Positions 33,793 through 43,552 are shown, counted from the first letter of the stretch. The stretch: DNA of 64,000 bases from Streptomyces graminofaciens (GCF_030294945.1 NZ_AP018448.1:6912001-6976000), one strand, 5' to 3'. Translations and numbers: made by a program. Notes: generated by a model not told the origin, from the letters alone.

Positions 33793-35799
33793 TCAGCTGG
33801 TGAAGGTGAAGTATTTCCAGGAGCTGTGCGTAGTCGTGTTCACGTTGTCGCCGGAGTCGGTGTCGATGTACGACGACCGGAGCCGGAAGCGGACGCCCGT
33901 GCTCGGCGTGCCGGTCAGCTCGATCGCGCCCACACCGTCCGACTCCAGCTCGAAGTAGTCCTTGTCGCCGGAGTGCCAGGCGTCGCCGTAGTACGCCTGC
34001 ACCTCGACGCGGTACTCGCGGCCCGGGTAGTACGTCATCTTCGTCGTGAACAGCGGGTCCACGGACTTCCGGAAGTAGTAATACGTGTGGTTCCAGGCGT
34101 ACTTGGTCTTGTAGTGGCGGCTCGGCGTCGTCGACACCTGCACCTTGGTGTAGACGCGGCTCGTCACCGACGTCGGCGCGCTGCGCAAGTCGCCCGCGAA
34201 CTTCGCCGTGAGCTTGGTGTCCCGGGTCAGGTCCAGCGTGACGGACAGGTTCCCGGACGAGTTCACGTTGCCGGACTTCACCAGCCTGTTCGGCTTGTCG
34301 GAGCCGTAGGGGTCGGCCCAGATCTCGACCTCGCGGTTCTTGTACGTCGTCCCGAGGTGCGCGGTGAACGTGACGTCGGCGCCGTACGCGTACGTCGTGC
34401 CGTTCTTGTTCAGCGTCAGTGAGGTCGCCGTGCGAGAGACCTCGACCGTGTCGTACGCGGAGGCCGACTCGTGCGTGGTGTCGCCCGCGTAGGAGACGGT
34501 GTACGTCACCGGACCACCGTTCGGCGGGGTGTCCTTGAAGGAGTACGTGCCGTCCGCCGCGACCGTGACAGGGGCGAGCGCCTTGCCGGCCGCGAACTCC
34601 AGGTCGGTGCGGGTGACCGTGAGCGTCGCCCCGGACGGGAAGGCCGCGTCCGACGTCAGCTTGCCGGTGACGGTCAGTTCCTTGGCGCGGGTGGCGGTCG
34701 CGGGCGCGTTCACCGTCAGGCTCGTCGGGGACTGCACGACGTCGTTCAGGTCGCGCAGCGCGTACCCGCCCGTGCCGAGGGCGACGACCGCGAACAGGTG
34801 CGACTCGTCCGGCGCCCAGGCCAGGGCCCCGGCCGCGAGGGAGCCCGCGCCCGTGCCGTCGGCCGTGTTCGTGAAGTCGTAGATGTGCTCGGCCGTGGCC
34901 GCGCCCGGCTCGTAGACCCACACGTCCGGCGAGTACGCGCCGTCGATGCCCGCGGCGACCGTGCCGTCGGGGGCGATCTCGACCGCGTTCGGGTACGAGT
35001 CGGTCGGGTACTTGCCGTCCGGCGTCAGGTCCGAGGTCCTGTACACCTGGTGGAAGTACGGGGCGCCGCTGGCCACCACCAGGTGGGAGCCGTCGGGGGT
35101 GAGGGCGAGGTCGCGCAGGTTGCTCGCCGTGTACTCGTCGGTGTTCGGGCCGCTCGCCGTCCGCTTCGCCGTCCCCGACGACACGTCGTAGACGGCCACG
35201 CTGATCGGGCTCACGCCCTCGATGCCCGCCGCCAGGGTGTTCGGGGCGCCCGGGGTGGAGGTCAGGGTCGGGGCCGCGTACCAGCCGCCGTCCTGCTTGA
35301 GCGTGACCACCGGGTCGGCGCCGGACACGTCCAGTGAGCCGAGGTTGCCCTGGGCCGCGCCGCCGTAGCCGAACCACAGCTTGCCGCCGGCCCACGCCGG
35401 GTACTGCGGGTCGGTGCCCTCGCCCGTCGGGTACCGCTCGGCCTCGGTGACGGTCGCCGTGTCGATGGCCACGATCGCGTCGTCGCCCGGCACGGCCGCG
35501 TAGAGCGTGCCCGAGTCCGGCGACAGTTCGAGCCCCTTGGCGCCGGGCAGCGAGGGCACGCTGCCGACGACCTTGCCCGCGTAGTCCGTGGCCACGACCT
35601 GGCCGCCGGTCGGGTCGGAGACGAAGACCCGCTGGTGGACGCCGTCCACGACGATGTCGCCCGACGACTGCACGGGCAGGGGTGTGCTGGTGTCGGCCAC
35701 CGCCGGGGCGGCCGTGCCGACCGCGAGCGCGGCCGAACCGAAGAGGACGGCCAGCGCGGTGGCAGCCGGAAGAGCGCGGACGCGCAGAGTTTCGCGCAC
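33793..35799 (-). CDS. Secreted beta-propeller and Ig-like repeat surface protein
   Basis: 668 residues from a GTG at 35799. A Sec signal (LPAATALAVLFGSAALAVGTAAPAVA) is followed by a YncE-like propeller of about 320 residues with repeated blades (GDIVVDGVHQRVFVSDPTGGQVVATDY, LELSPDSGTLYAAVPGDDAIVAIDTAT, NLRDLALTPDGSHLVVAS). Then come two Ig-like/bacterial Big domains (SLTVNAPATATRAKELTVTGKL, YTFTAHLGTTYKNREVEIW) and a C-terminal domain. It lacks a sorting signal, so release or cell-wall association is unclear. The family is widespread in Streptomyces; function unknown. Confidence 0.82.
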   Translation of the reverse strand: MRETLRVRALPAATALAVLFGSAALAVGTAAPAVADTSTPLPVQSSGDIVVDGVHQRVFVSDPTGGQVVATDYAGKVVGSVPSLPGAKGLELSPDSGTLYAAVPGDDAIVAIDTATVTEAERYPTGEGTDPQYPAWAGGKLWFGYGGAAQGNLGSLDVSGADPVVTLKQDGGWYAAPTLTSTPGAPNTLAAGIEGVSPISVAVYDVSSGTAKRTASGPNTDEYTASNLRDLALTPDGSHLVVASGAPYFHQVYRTSDLTPDGKYPTDSYPNAVEIAPDGTVAAGIDGAYSPDVWVYEPGAATAEHIYDFTNTADGTGAGSLAAGALAWAPDESHLFAVVALGTGGYALRDLNDVVQSPTSLTVNAPATATRAKELTVTGKLTSDAAFPSGATLTVTRTDLEFAAGKALAPVTVAADGTYSFKDTPPNGGPVTYTVSYAGDTTHESASAYDTVEVSRTATSLTLNKNGTTYAYGADVTFTAHLGTTYKNREVEIWADPYGSDKPNRLVKSGNVNSSGNLSVTLDLTRDTKLTAKFAGDLRSAPTSVTSRVYTKVQVSTTPSRHYKTKYAWNHTYYYFRKSVDPLFTTKMTYYPGREYRVEVQAYYGDAWHSGDKDYFELESDGVGAIELTGTPSTGVRFRLRSSYIDTDSGDNVNTTTHSSWKYFTFTS

Positions 35800-36098
35800 G
35801 GTGTTTCGAACCCCCCGGAACGAAAAGCAGATGAGCGTCGCGTACGCCTGTGCTGTACGCGAGCGAATGAGCGAAGAGTAGGTCACCCAAATGACAGGGA
35901 GTGCACAGGGGGTGCTTGACGCCGCGCGGGTCCGGAGGGGACGTACTCGCACGTCACACGCCGTGGCCCCACCTCACGCGCCGTCACCCGAACGGCCCTG
36001 CGCGACACCGTCACCCGGTCGGCGCACTGCTATTCACAAGGGGAGACATAAAGGTCAGAAGTTATGAAGCCAATGAAATGAAGGGAATAACCACCCCC

Positions 36099-36845
36099 AT
36101 GGTCACCCTGTCCATCGACTTCACCCAGGGCCTCGACGACGCCTGGTCGAAGATCGCGCAGTTCGTACCGAGACTCCTCGCCTTCCTGGTGATCCTGGTC
36201 GTCGGCTGGTTCGTCGCGAAACTGGTCGCCCGGGTCCTCGGCCGCGTCCTGCGCAAGCTCGGCACCGAGAAGCTCTCCGAGCGCGCGGGCACGAGCCGAC
36301 TCCTCCGCGACTCCTCGTACGACCTGACCGGCATCATCTGCAGGATCGTCTATTACGCGCTGACGCTGATCACCCTCCAGCTCGCCCTCGGCGTCTTCGG
36401 CGCCAATCCGGTCAGCGAGCTGATCAACGCCATCGTGGCCTGGCTGCCGCGCGGCCTCGTCGCCGTCGTCCTCGTCGTCGTGGCGATGGCCATCGCGAAC
36501 GCGGTACGCGGCCTCGTCGCCACCGCCCTGTCGTCGGTCTCGTACGGCAGGACGCTCGCGACCGTCGTCTGGGCCTGCGTCCTGGGCCTGGGCGTCATCG
36601 CCGCGCTCGGCCAGGCGGGCATCGCCCGTGACGTCACCCGCCCCGTCCTCTACGCGGCCCTCGCCACCGTCGTCGGCATCCTGATCGTCGGCGTCGGCGG
36701 CGGCCTGATCGCCCCGATGCGCCAGCGCTGGGAGCGGGCACTGACGACCGTCGAGCGGGAGACGGCCCGGGTGGGCCACGGCGACGCCCTCCCCCACCAG
36801 CAGGTCCGGGAGCGGACTGACCTGCCACGCACGACCGACGCATGA
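36099..36845 (+). CDS. Conserved-TM-helix (mechanosensitive channel-like) membrane protein
   Basis: 248 residues with four long TM helices. The first (PRLLAFLVILVVGWFVAKLVARVLGRVLRKLG) is the conserved TM helix found in small-conductance mechanosensitive channel-related proteins (CmpX-like); a second repeat is LPRGLVAVVLVVVAMAIANAVRGLV. No MscS beta domain follows, so it may not be a channel by itself. The ATG at 36099 is about 12 bp after AAGGGA; an ATG at 36078 is the alternative. Confidence 0.75.
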   Translation: MVTLSIDFTQGLDDAWSKIAQFVPRLLAFLVILVVGWFVAKLVARVLGRVLRKLGTEKLSERAGTSRLLRDSSYDLTGIICRIVYYALTLITLQLALGVFGANPVSELINAIVAWLPRGLVAVVLVVVAMAIANAVRGLVATALSSVSYGRTLATVVWACVLGLGVIAALGQAGIARDVTRPVLYAALATVVGILIVGVGGGLIAPMRQRWERALTTVERETARVGHGDALPHQQVRERTDLPRTTDA

Positions 36846-37234
36846 CGGGGTGACCCGGACACGGAGGCGGCCGTCGGCGGAGGGGGATTCCGTCGGCGGC
36901 CGCGGTGTTCGGTGAGCAGGCCGTGGCGTTGGACAGGCCAGCTGATGGCGGTGAGCCAGCACACGGCGTAGTCGTGACCGACGGGCTCGCGCCGGTCGAG
37001 TTCGGCGAGGGCGTCCAGGAACCCGAGGGTGTGGTCGGCGAGGTCCTCATGGTGGGCCGGCCGTGGGATCAGCCCCGACGAATTCACCGCCAGCCGCTCC
37101 CTGATCTCCGCCACATGCTGATGCACGGCGGTCGTGAACGCGGGCTCATCGGCGAACTCCGCGAAACGGGGCGCGAACGCGCTGCTGATCCGCGCCAACG
37201 GGGACGGAGAGGGTTGCGGGGACAGGGGCACCAC
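36650..37234 (-). CDS. DUF6401-like protein with run-on C-terminus
   Basis: 194 residues. The first 105 (AFTTAVHQHVAEIRERL, LADHTLGFLDALAELDRR, VGHDYAVCWLTAISWPVQRHGL) look like the DUF6401 family found near natural-product genes, which normally ends about there. The reading frame then continues as an Arg/Ser/Pro-rich tail of about 85 residues that lies antisense to the 3' end of the channel-like gene. I infer the original stop was lost by a small indel near 36905, so this may be a decaying gene. Confidence 0.5.
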   Translation of the reverse strand: MVPLSPQPSPSPLARISSAFAPRFAEFADEPAFTTAVHQHVAEIRERLAVNSSGLIPRPAHHEDLADHTLGFLDALAELDRREPVGHDYAVCWLTAISWPVQRHGLLTEHRGRRRNPPPPTAASVSGSPRHASVVRGRSVRSRTCWWGRASPWPTRAVSRSTVVSARSQRWRIGAIRPPPTPTIRMPTTVARAA

Positions 37235-37296
37235 TCCAAGGTAGGCGGAGCCGGAGCCTTCATCGTCGCTCCGGAGGCCTTCCCCGCCTTTATCGC

Positions 37297-40200
37297 CTAC
37301 GTCAGCCAGCCCAGCACCTCCCTTCGGTAGCGCGTCACCGCAGCCAAGGCTGACTCCGGCTCGGTGGCGAGTAGGCCGCGGGCGGTGGTGAGAAGCTCGA
37401 TCGAGTCGGGGCGAGCATCCTCCTCAGCGAAGATCCGCGTGAGTGTGGCACCGAGAACCAAGTAGGCCCGCACCTGGGCCACCACACGCGCCGTGCCGTA
37501 CTCGTCGGGGTGGATGTCCGGGGCGTTGTTCGTGATGGCCGTCCAGTCGTCGGAAGTGACCGGGGCCTGGAACGCCTCCGCGATCCAGCGCGCGGCGGCA
37601 GGGGCCTGTTCACCGGTGAGCGTGGCTGTGTAACGAGTCTGGGCGGAGAGTACGGCGCGGGCGTCCTCCTCGATCAACTTTCTTGCCAGCGACCGCAGAT
37701 CAGCGGTGTTGCGCACCGTACGCTCCACGGCGAGGCTCATCACCGCGCGCAGCAGATCGCGAGGGAGCCCGCCGGACAACACCTGGCACAGCCACAGGTA
37801 CGGCTCGGGCAGTCGGACACCCCGCAACTCGAGGAGTTCGCGTGCCTGGGGGAGGCCCAGGGGGTTTAGGGCGACAACTCGATCGAAGGCGCTGTCGAAG
37901 ACTGTGCGTACGTCGAGAACGTGCCTTCCGAAGGCGGTCAGCGCGTCCTCGGAGACGGCGACGAGGAAATGGCAGCCTCGGATGCCGAAGACGACCTTGA
38001 GATCGTTGAGGAACCGCTCGGTCTCCTGCGCGCTGCCGAGCTTGTCGAGTTCGTCGATCCCGATGACGACACGTCCGCCCAGTGCCCGCCGTTCCAGGGA
38101 AACCTGGTCGAGGAACCCACGGAAACGGGCGACCAGTTCGGGATAGGTGAGGATCTGCTGGGTGTGCTGGACCTGCTGCCCGTCGGCGAGCTGGAGTCCG
38201 AGCCCGCCCGGCAGAGCGAATTGGGCACTGCGGGTGCGCATCAAGGTCAACTGGTAGTGCAGAGTGCGCAGATGGGCGGCGGCCGAGGCTTCGGCGCTGT
38301 CGGCCGGCGCGACGGCCTGGCGTTCCGCTCGTCCGGGCAGGGTCAGGATCCATGCGAGGCCGGCCACGATGAGCAGGGCGCCACCGCTGAGCAGCAGGGC
38401 CTCGGCGTGCCCGGTGATCACGTCTGTGGCGGCCGTGCGATGCGGCCACAGCAACGTGGTGAGGACGACGATGAAGCCCGCGACCAGGATCAGGAAGCCG
38501 CCCAGACGGTGGCCCAGGGCTGTGCGGCGTGCTGTATCGGCTCCGGGGCGTCCGTCGGCCGTCGGTTCCTCGCCGATGATGCGGCGGCACACCTCCGCGA
38601 ACAGGTGGATCAGGAATTCCCTGGGATCGTACGAGGTCGGAGCGGGCACCAACACCAGCAGATCGTCGGCGGCGGATGTCGGACCGGGCGTGCAGAACCG
38701 CTGCATGAGGCTGGACTTGCCCGCGCCACGCGGACCGCTGACGCCGATGCTGGCGCTCTCCAGTTCGCGCAGGTGGAAGGCGATCTCGTCGGCTGCGGCG
38801 GTATCGACGAACTGGTCGGAGCTGCGCGTTCCGGTAAGACGGGAGGGAGCGATGGCCGGTAGGTCCGGCGATTCCGCGGTGTCCTCACTCACCCGCAGAC
38901 GGCTTCGGATGAGCGGCATCACGCCATCCCGGGCCACGATCGTCAGCCAGTCCCGGTGGGCCTGGAGGGCGGCGTCACGGTGGCGGTCGTGGGGCACGGG
39001 GAGGACGGGCCAGACCGAGGGGTCGTCGTCCTCGACGGCACGGGCGCGGGTGACGTGGGGGCGCGCGAGGGCCCAGGCGACGAGGGCGAGGACGGCAAGG
39101 AAGGCGGTGGCCCAGGCGACGGTGGTGAGGGTGTGCTCCGGGACGAAGGCTTCGGTGTACCTGGCTTCCAGGAAGCCCACCAGGCACCAGAACACGATGA
39201 AGACGACAGACCGGCCTTTGCTGAAGGCCGATCGGAAGTAGTCATAGATTTCCTCATCCGACAGGGAATCTGTCCTGTACCCCATGTAGGCGAGCGGGGC
39301 GACAACCGCCACGACTGCCCCGGTCACCACCTCGGGACGTCGTAGATCCAGGTCGAGCCACAGGCCGACGCCTCTGGCAGTGATGCCTCCGGCCACCAGA
39401 GCCAGAACGCTGTAGAAGCGTGCCGCTCTCGGCCTTGCCCAACGAGGAACGCGCACAGCGTCGCTCATCCGCCCCCGAGCCCTTTGACGGCGTTCGTAGG
39501 ACGCGAAGCCACGGTCTGCGACTGCTCGCAGATCCCCGGTCAGCGCCCGCTGGGCCAGTTCGGAGACGTGGCCGGCCTCCTGCTCGTAGGTCTCGGGGGA
39601 ACCGTCCGACATGTGGGCGAGATAGGCGACGGACTCCGGTAGGAGCAGGACCTCGGCGTGTATGTCCTTCTCGAACCGTTCCGTGGTGCGGACGTGTGGC
39701 AGACGGCCTGTCACCCGGGCGCCGAGAGCCCTGCGGACCTGGTCGTGGCGGAAGGAGTAGCAGCCTGCGCCATATCCGTCGGCCGGTACGAGGGGCCTCC
39801 ATTTCTGGGCGTCGGCCAGGAAGCGGTCGAGACGTGGTGGCAGTTCTCCCGCGAGAACGAGACCGAGGTGAGTGAGACGGTAGCGGCCCCAGGCGCTGCC
39901 GTGCAGGAGCGTGGCGCTGAAGAAGCCGACGGCCAGCGCAGCCCAGATGTACCAGGGAAGGCCCCGGCCGGTCGGGTCGACATCGGCCCGGAGCCGGTAG
40001 AAGCTGAGGCAGACGAGGAACGTGACCACAGCGGATACAAGCAGCGCTGCCCACAGGTCGCCGCGCCGATCGCCGACCGGACGAGCCCGGCGGGTGTCGG
40101 TGTCTGGTCCTGTGAACAGGATCACGAGTCCTGTGAGGACACATGCCGTCAACAAGGTGATGGTGGTGGCGGAGACCCCCGTCGGTTTTACCGCGGAGAT

Positions 40201-41655
40201 GGACAGGACGATGTACCACGCGCAGAACAAGAAGACATAGATCGAGCGGTCGCCAAGGTCACGGTGGGGGTGCGTAAGCATCCTACTGAGTCGCCCGATG
40301 CGACGCGGCAGTTGCCCGGTCTGACTGAACGTCGAGATCTCGGCCAGTCGGCAGAACACCAGGTACCCCGCCGTCAAAGCGAGCATCGTGAGCCCGAGTT
40401 TCCGATTCGTCTCCGCGGCCAGGATCACCGGAATCCCCAGCAGCGCGGCTGTTACGCCCCAGAGCACACGCTGTGATCCGTACCTCTCCGCCATCCGCCA
40501 CCACAGCAGCAGACCGTCTTCCTCGTGCCCCATCGCGTCGGTGAGTAACTCGAGTTGGCGTTTGCGTCTGCCGCCGTCCTGCGCGTCCTCCTCGCCGCTC
40601 TCGATACGGGCCGTCTGGTCGGCGATGCCGGCGATCCGGTCGCGTACGGATTCGGCATCGGGGAATCGCGAGCTGTCGGTCAGCTCGGCCGGGTCGCGGT
40701 CCTCGGGGCCTTCGTATCCGTCGACCGCGAGGGACAGGAACCAAGGCGAGGAGAGCGCCTCGGCCAGCCGTCCCTGCACGTCCTGTTCGACGGTGTCCGC
40801 GACCGGTGCCCAGCGTTGCGCGTCGGCCTCGCGTAGATAGGTGGAGACGGCGGATGCGGGGAGGGGAAGCAGCGTCGCTGTCATGCCGGGACTCGTGCCG
40901 AGGAGGTCCGTCATGTCTTCGTGGACGGACGGTCGGCAGGTCAGTACGTACCCGGGAAACCCCAAGAGCCAGCGCGACAACACCGCTATGGCACGGGTGT
41001 GTTGGGAGGAGGGAAGTTCGTCGAGGCCGTCGAGTACGGGCAGTACGTTCCGTCCCGTCACCAACCGACGCACCGCCGTCTCGTCGACGCTGTACCGGTT
41101 GGAGAGACGGGAGACGAACCAGCCCTCCACGCCCTCCGACGCCGGATTCCATGAGGAGAGGTCGGCCAGGACGGGCACGGGGCGTTCCGTCGGCACATCG
41201 CCTTCCGCCAGCTCGGCGACGAGCCTGCGGGCGGTGGTCGTCCTGCCCGAGCCCGGGGCGCCGATGATCACGAGACGCCCGGAGGCCTGGGGCAGGCTTT
41301 CGTACAGCTCTGCCAAACTCCCGTCGGTCACCGCCCATGGCGGCCCGCTGATCGGCGGGCGCAGCGCCTCTTCCACTTGCCGGAGCTGATCCGACTCCAC
41401 CGATCGGACACGCCGCAGGAGTAGGTCGGAGGAGGGAGACCCACGATCGGGCCGGCGGCCTCGGCTTCTTGCTGCCCAAAAGGAGGTGATCGCCCCACCC
41501 AGGCAGAGTGCGCCCAGCCCGCCGGACATAACGATTCCGTTCACTCGGCCGGTGTGGAACTCCCACAGTTTCAAGCCCAGGATCAGGACGAAAAAGGTCG
41601 TCAGCCACGTGCCGATGAGTACGAGAAGGCGACGTGAGTTCCCCGAGTTGGCCAT
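37297..41655 (-). CDS. Giant membrane protein with tandem NACHT-type and KAP-type P-loop NTPase domains
   Basis: 1,452 residues. Order: two TM helices (about 9-30, 38-61); a NACHT-like NTPase with Walker A GAPGSGRTT at 132-140, where Arg replaces the usual Lys, and Walker B LPVLDGLDELP at 205-215; six TM helices (about 398-586); a cytoplasmic stretch; four TM helices (about 747-865); then a KAP-type NTPase with an intact Walker A GPRGAGKSS at 974-982 and Walker B VVIGIDELDKL at 1196-1206. Two TM helices (about 1051-1071 and 1086-1106) lie between those Walker motifs, the KAP-family hallmark. ATG at 41655. It stands alone beside decayed genes and a Uma2 nuclease. STAND and KAP NTPases occur in prokaryotic defence; that role here is inference. 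Confidence 0.85.
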   Translation of the reverse strand: MANSGNSRRLLVLIGTWLTTFFVLILGLKLWEFHTGRVNGIVMSGGLGALCLGGAITSFWAARSRGRRPDRGSPSSDLLLRRVRSVESDQLRQVEEALRPPISGPPWAVTDGSLAELYESLPQASGRLVIIGAPGSGRTTTARRLVAELAEGDVPTERPVPVLADLSSWNPASEGVEGWFVSRLSNRYSVDETAVRRLVTGRNVLPVLDGLDELPSSQHTRAIAVLSRWLLGFPGYVLTCRPSVHEDMTDLLGTSPGMTATLLPLPASAVSTYLREADAQRWAPVADTVEQDVQGRLAEALSSPWFLSLAVDGYEGPEDRDPAELTDSSRFPDAESVRDRIAGIADQTARIESGEEDAQDGGRRKRQLELLTDAMGHEEDGLLLWWRMAERYGSQRVLWGVTAALLGIPVILAAETNRKLGLTMLALTAGYLVFCRLAEISTFSQTGQLPRRIGRLSRMLTHPHRDLGDRSIYVFLFCAWYIVLSISAVKPTGVSATTITLLTACVLTGLVILFTGPDTDTRRARPVGDRRGDLWAALLVSAVVTFLVCLSFYRLRADVDPTGRGLPWYIWAALAVGFFSATLLHGSAWGRYRLTHLGLVLAGELPPRLDRFLADAQKWRPLVPADGYGAGCYSFRHDQVRRALGARVTGRLPHVRTTERFEKDIHAEVLLLPESVAYLAHMSDGSPETYEQEAGHVSELAQRALTGDLRAVADRGFASYERRQRARGRMSDAVRVPRWARPRAARFYSVLALVAGGITARGVGLWLDLDLRRPEVVTGAVVAVVAPLAYMGYRTDSLSDEEIYDYFRSAFSKGRSVVFIVFWCLVGFLEARYTEAFVPEHTLTTVAWATAFLAVLALVAWALARPHVTRARAVEDDDPSVWPVLPVPHDRHRDAALQAHRDWLTIVARDGVMPLIRSRLRVSEDTAESPDLPAIAPSRLTGTRSSDQFVDTAAADEIAFHLRELESASIGVSGPRGAGKSSLMQRFCTPGPTSAADDLLVLVPAPTSYDPREFLIHLFAEVCRRIIGEEPTADGRPGADTARRTALGHRLGGFLILVAGFIVVLTTLLWPHRTAATDVITGHAEALLLSGGALLIVAGLAWILTLPGRAERQAVAPADSAEASAAAHLRTLHYQLTLMRTRSAQFALPGGLGLQLADGQQVQHTQQILTYPELVARFRGFLDQVSLERRALGGRVVIGIDELDKLGSAQETERFLNDLKVVFGIRGCHFLVAVSEDALTAFGRHVLDVRTVFDSAFDRVVALNPLGLPQARELLELRGVRLPEPYLWLCQVLSGGLPRDLLRAVMSLAVERTVRNTADLRSLARKLIEEDARAVLSAQTRYTATLTGEQAPAAARWIAEAFQAPVTSDDWTAITNNAPDIHPDEYGTARVVAQVRAYLVLGATLTRIFAEEDARPDSIELLTTARGLLATEPESALAAVTRYRREVLGWLT

Positions 41656-41719
41656 CCGCGTATCCTCGGGGATCGGTCCTCACTCCCGCTATAGCAGGCG
41701 TATCGGCGTGCATGAGCCG

Positions 41720-42270
41720 TCCTGCTACTGGATCGGGTCGGCGGCTTTCGGCGTCGCATCGCGTCGCAGAAGACATTCGTCGGCCACCGGCGGTTCACCA
41801 TCGCCGCCAGGATCGCGAACTGTGTCCGTGGAGGGCACCTCGAACCCGTACTGGTCCAGCGGCTTCGCCGCCGTGGTAGTGGGCGGGAGTGGAGAAGGTG
41901 AGCCGTCCGCCGGGGATGCAGCCCCTCGGCGATGGCGGGCAACGGAGCGTGCGGGTCGGTGAAGTCGAGGGCGCCGAACACGCTGTGGACCACGTCGTAG
42001 CCGGACGAGCGTTCGCGCAGGTACGTGGCGGCGTCGGTGCAGACCAGCCGCAGCGAGGGCAGGTCCCCGTACCGTTCGAGGCCGCGTTCCTGCCGCAGTG
42101 GATCGCGGTCGATGGCCACGACGGATGCGACGGGTTGGGACCGGGCGACGTACGCGGCCTGGCGCCCGGAGCCGGCACCGGCCTCGGCGGCGCCGCTGCC
42201 ATCGAGGTCGCCGAGGAGTTCCGGATCGGGCTCCACGCGCTGGTACCAGTCTCAACGGAAGCGGTGGACG
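41720..42270 (-). pseudogene. Class I SAM-dependent methyltransferase, frameshifted remnant
   Basis: The minus strand reads DWYQRVEPDPELLGDL, then a motif I-like EAGAGSGRQAAYVA, AIDRDP, LVCTDAATYLRE and DVVHSVFGALDFTDPHAPLPAIAEGLHP. This is a Rossmann methyltransferase with the SAM-binding Gly-rich loop. The sequence then shifts frame (GGRLTFSTPAHYHGG in another frame, LDQYGFEVP in the third), and a TGA precedes the DWYQR segment. At least two frameshifts and no start make it a pseudogene. Confidence 0.7.
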
Positions 42271-42519
42271 ACGGGGCCTACTGCTGGTTGCCGGGTGATG
42301 GTTGAGGAAGGCGTCACGGGCCCGTCCTGCTGGGTCAGGAGTGATCACCGAGGTCGTCCCGCCGGTTGCACCCGAAGGCACACTGTCGAGAGGGACCGCG
42401 AGGGCCGTGCCCCGCCGGGAGGAGGGGCACGGTGGAAGCAGGGTCAGTGGCTGTCGCTGCCGTGGTGGCACGGTCCGCATCCGGCCGCGTCCCGGCGTCC
42501 GCGTACAACAGGCATGTGA

Positions 42520-42678
42520 GAGCTGATCGCCGCAGCACAGCACCGGGCGTGGAGGCAAGACAGCGGCCCCGGGTCGCATGCCGATGCCCTGGTCCGCGCG
42601 CTCACAGACGCCGCCCACCTCGCACAGAAACGTAACAGCACACTCGTTCTAGTGAACGGCTCCGGATGTCCGGCGTGA
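42520..42678 (+). pseudogene. Short coding remnant upstream of the Uma2 gene
   Basis: From just after a TGA at 42517 the plus strand reads ELIAAAQHRAWRQDSGPGSH and on to a TGA at 42676, 52 residues, with high G/C third positions (LVRALTDAAHLAQKRNSTLVLV). There is no start codon except an ATG immediately followed by the TGA. It looks like the 3' end of a disrupted gene. Family not recognised. The rest of 42271-42726 shows nothing else I can support. Confidence 0.3.
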
Positions 42679-42726
42679 GTCATCGGTCCTCGCTGTGATG
42701 GTCATTCCGAACGAAGGAGGTCTGTC

Positions 42727-43515
42727 ATGTCGACAGCGGAGCCGATCATCATGCCGGGGCGGCAGGACGAGAAAACCGCGCACTTCGTCTCGCCGCCCGA
42801 CGCCTATACCTGGAAGCCGGAGCGTACGCTGAGCGAGACGGTGCTGCCGGCTGAGACTCCTGAGCCCGAGCCGCCGGACACCGCGGATCTCGCACCCGTG
42901 GCAGACCGAGGAGACGTCGGCATGACCAAACAGGCCATCTACCGGCACTTGCGCGAGCTCCGTGACGACTTCACCCCGCCGCCTGGTCTGACGTACCCGG
43001 AGATCAGTGACGAGCAGATCGTCATGATGATGAGCCCGCGTCCTCGGCATCAGCTCACGGCCAAGGACATCACGCGTCAGCTCGATCCACAGCTTCCCGA
43101 AGGGATCTTCGCCTATGAGAGCACCGACGTCGACGACGAGAATCTCGGCAAGCTCCGGGTCCCCGACATCATCGTCACCTCCCGGGAGGCGATGATGACC
43201 GACGATCCGCTGGACCCCCGCGAGATCACCCTCGCCATCGAGATCGTGTCCCCCTCCAACCCGGACAACGACTACCGCGACAAGACCTCCGACTACCCCG
43301 CCATGGGTATCCCCCACTATCTGATCGTCGACCCGCGCAACGGCACGTGGACGTATCAGTGGCAGATCGGCAAGGTAGGCGGCTTGGTGGCGTACGAGAA
43401 CCGGTTGCACCTGTCGTACAAAAACACCGTCACCATCACCACCGAGCTGGGCGAATGGACGATCGAGACCGGTGATCTACCTCGGTACAGCGAGAGGGAC
43501 ATGCGGCACGTGTGA
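42727..43515 (+). CDS. Uma2-family putative restriction endonuclease
   Basis: 262 residues with the Uma2/DUF820 PD-(D/E)XK-like core: LGKLRVPDIIVTS, LAIEIVSPSNPDNDYRDKTSDYPAMGIPHYLIVDPRNG, with Asp in VPDI, Glu in EIV and Lys in RDKTSDY as probable catalytic residues. A helical N-terminus (GDVGMTKQAIYRHLRELRDDF) precedes it. GAAGGAGG lies before the ATG at 42727. Uma2 proteins are common in Streptomyces and cyanobacteria and often lie in mobile regions; target unknown. Confidence 0.85.
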   Translation: MSTAEPIIMPGRQDEKTAHFVSPPDAYTWKPERTLSETVLPAETPEPEPPDTADLAPVADRGDVGMTKQAIYRHLRELRDDFTPPPGLTYPEISDEQIVMMMSPRPRHQLTAKDITRQLDPQLPEGIFAYESTDVDDENLGKLRVPDIIVTSREAMMTDDPLDPREITLAIEIVSPSNPDNDYRDKTSDYPAMGIPHYLIVDPRNGTWTYQWQIGKVGGLVAYENRLHLSYKNTVTITTELGEWTIETGDLPRYSERDMRHV

Positions 43516-43552
43516 GGCGCCCGAAGCCCTGAGGCGGATCTCCGAGCGGGAC

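Noticed and set aside
36099..36845. Full MscS channel
   Set aside because: Only conserved TM-helix repeats are present; the MscS beta domain is missing.
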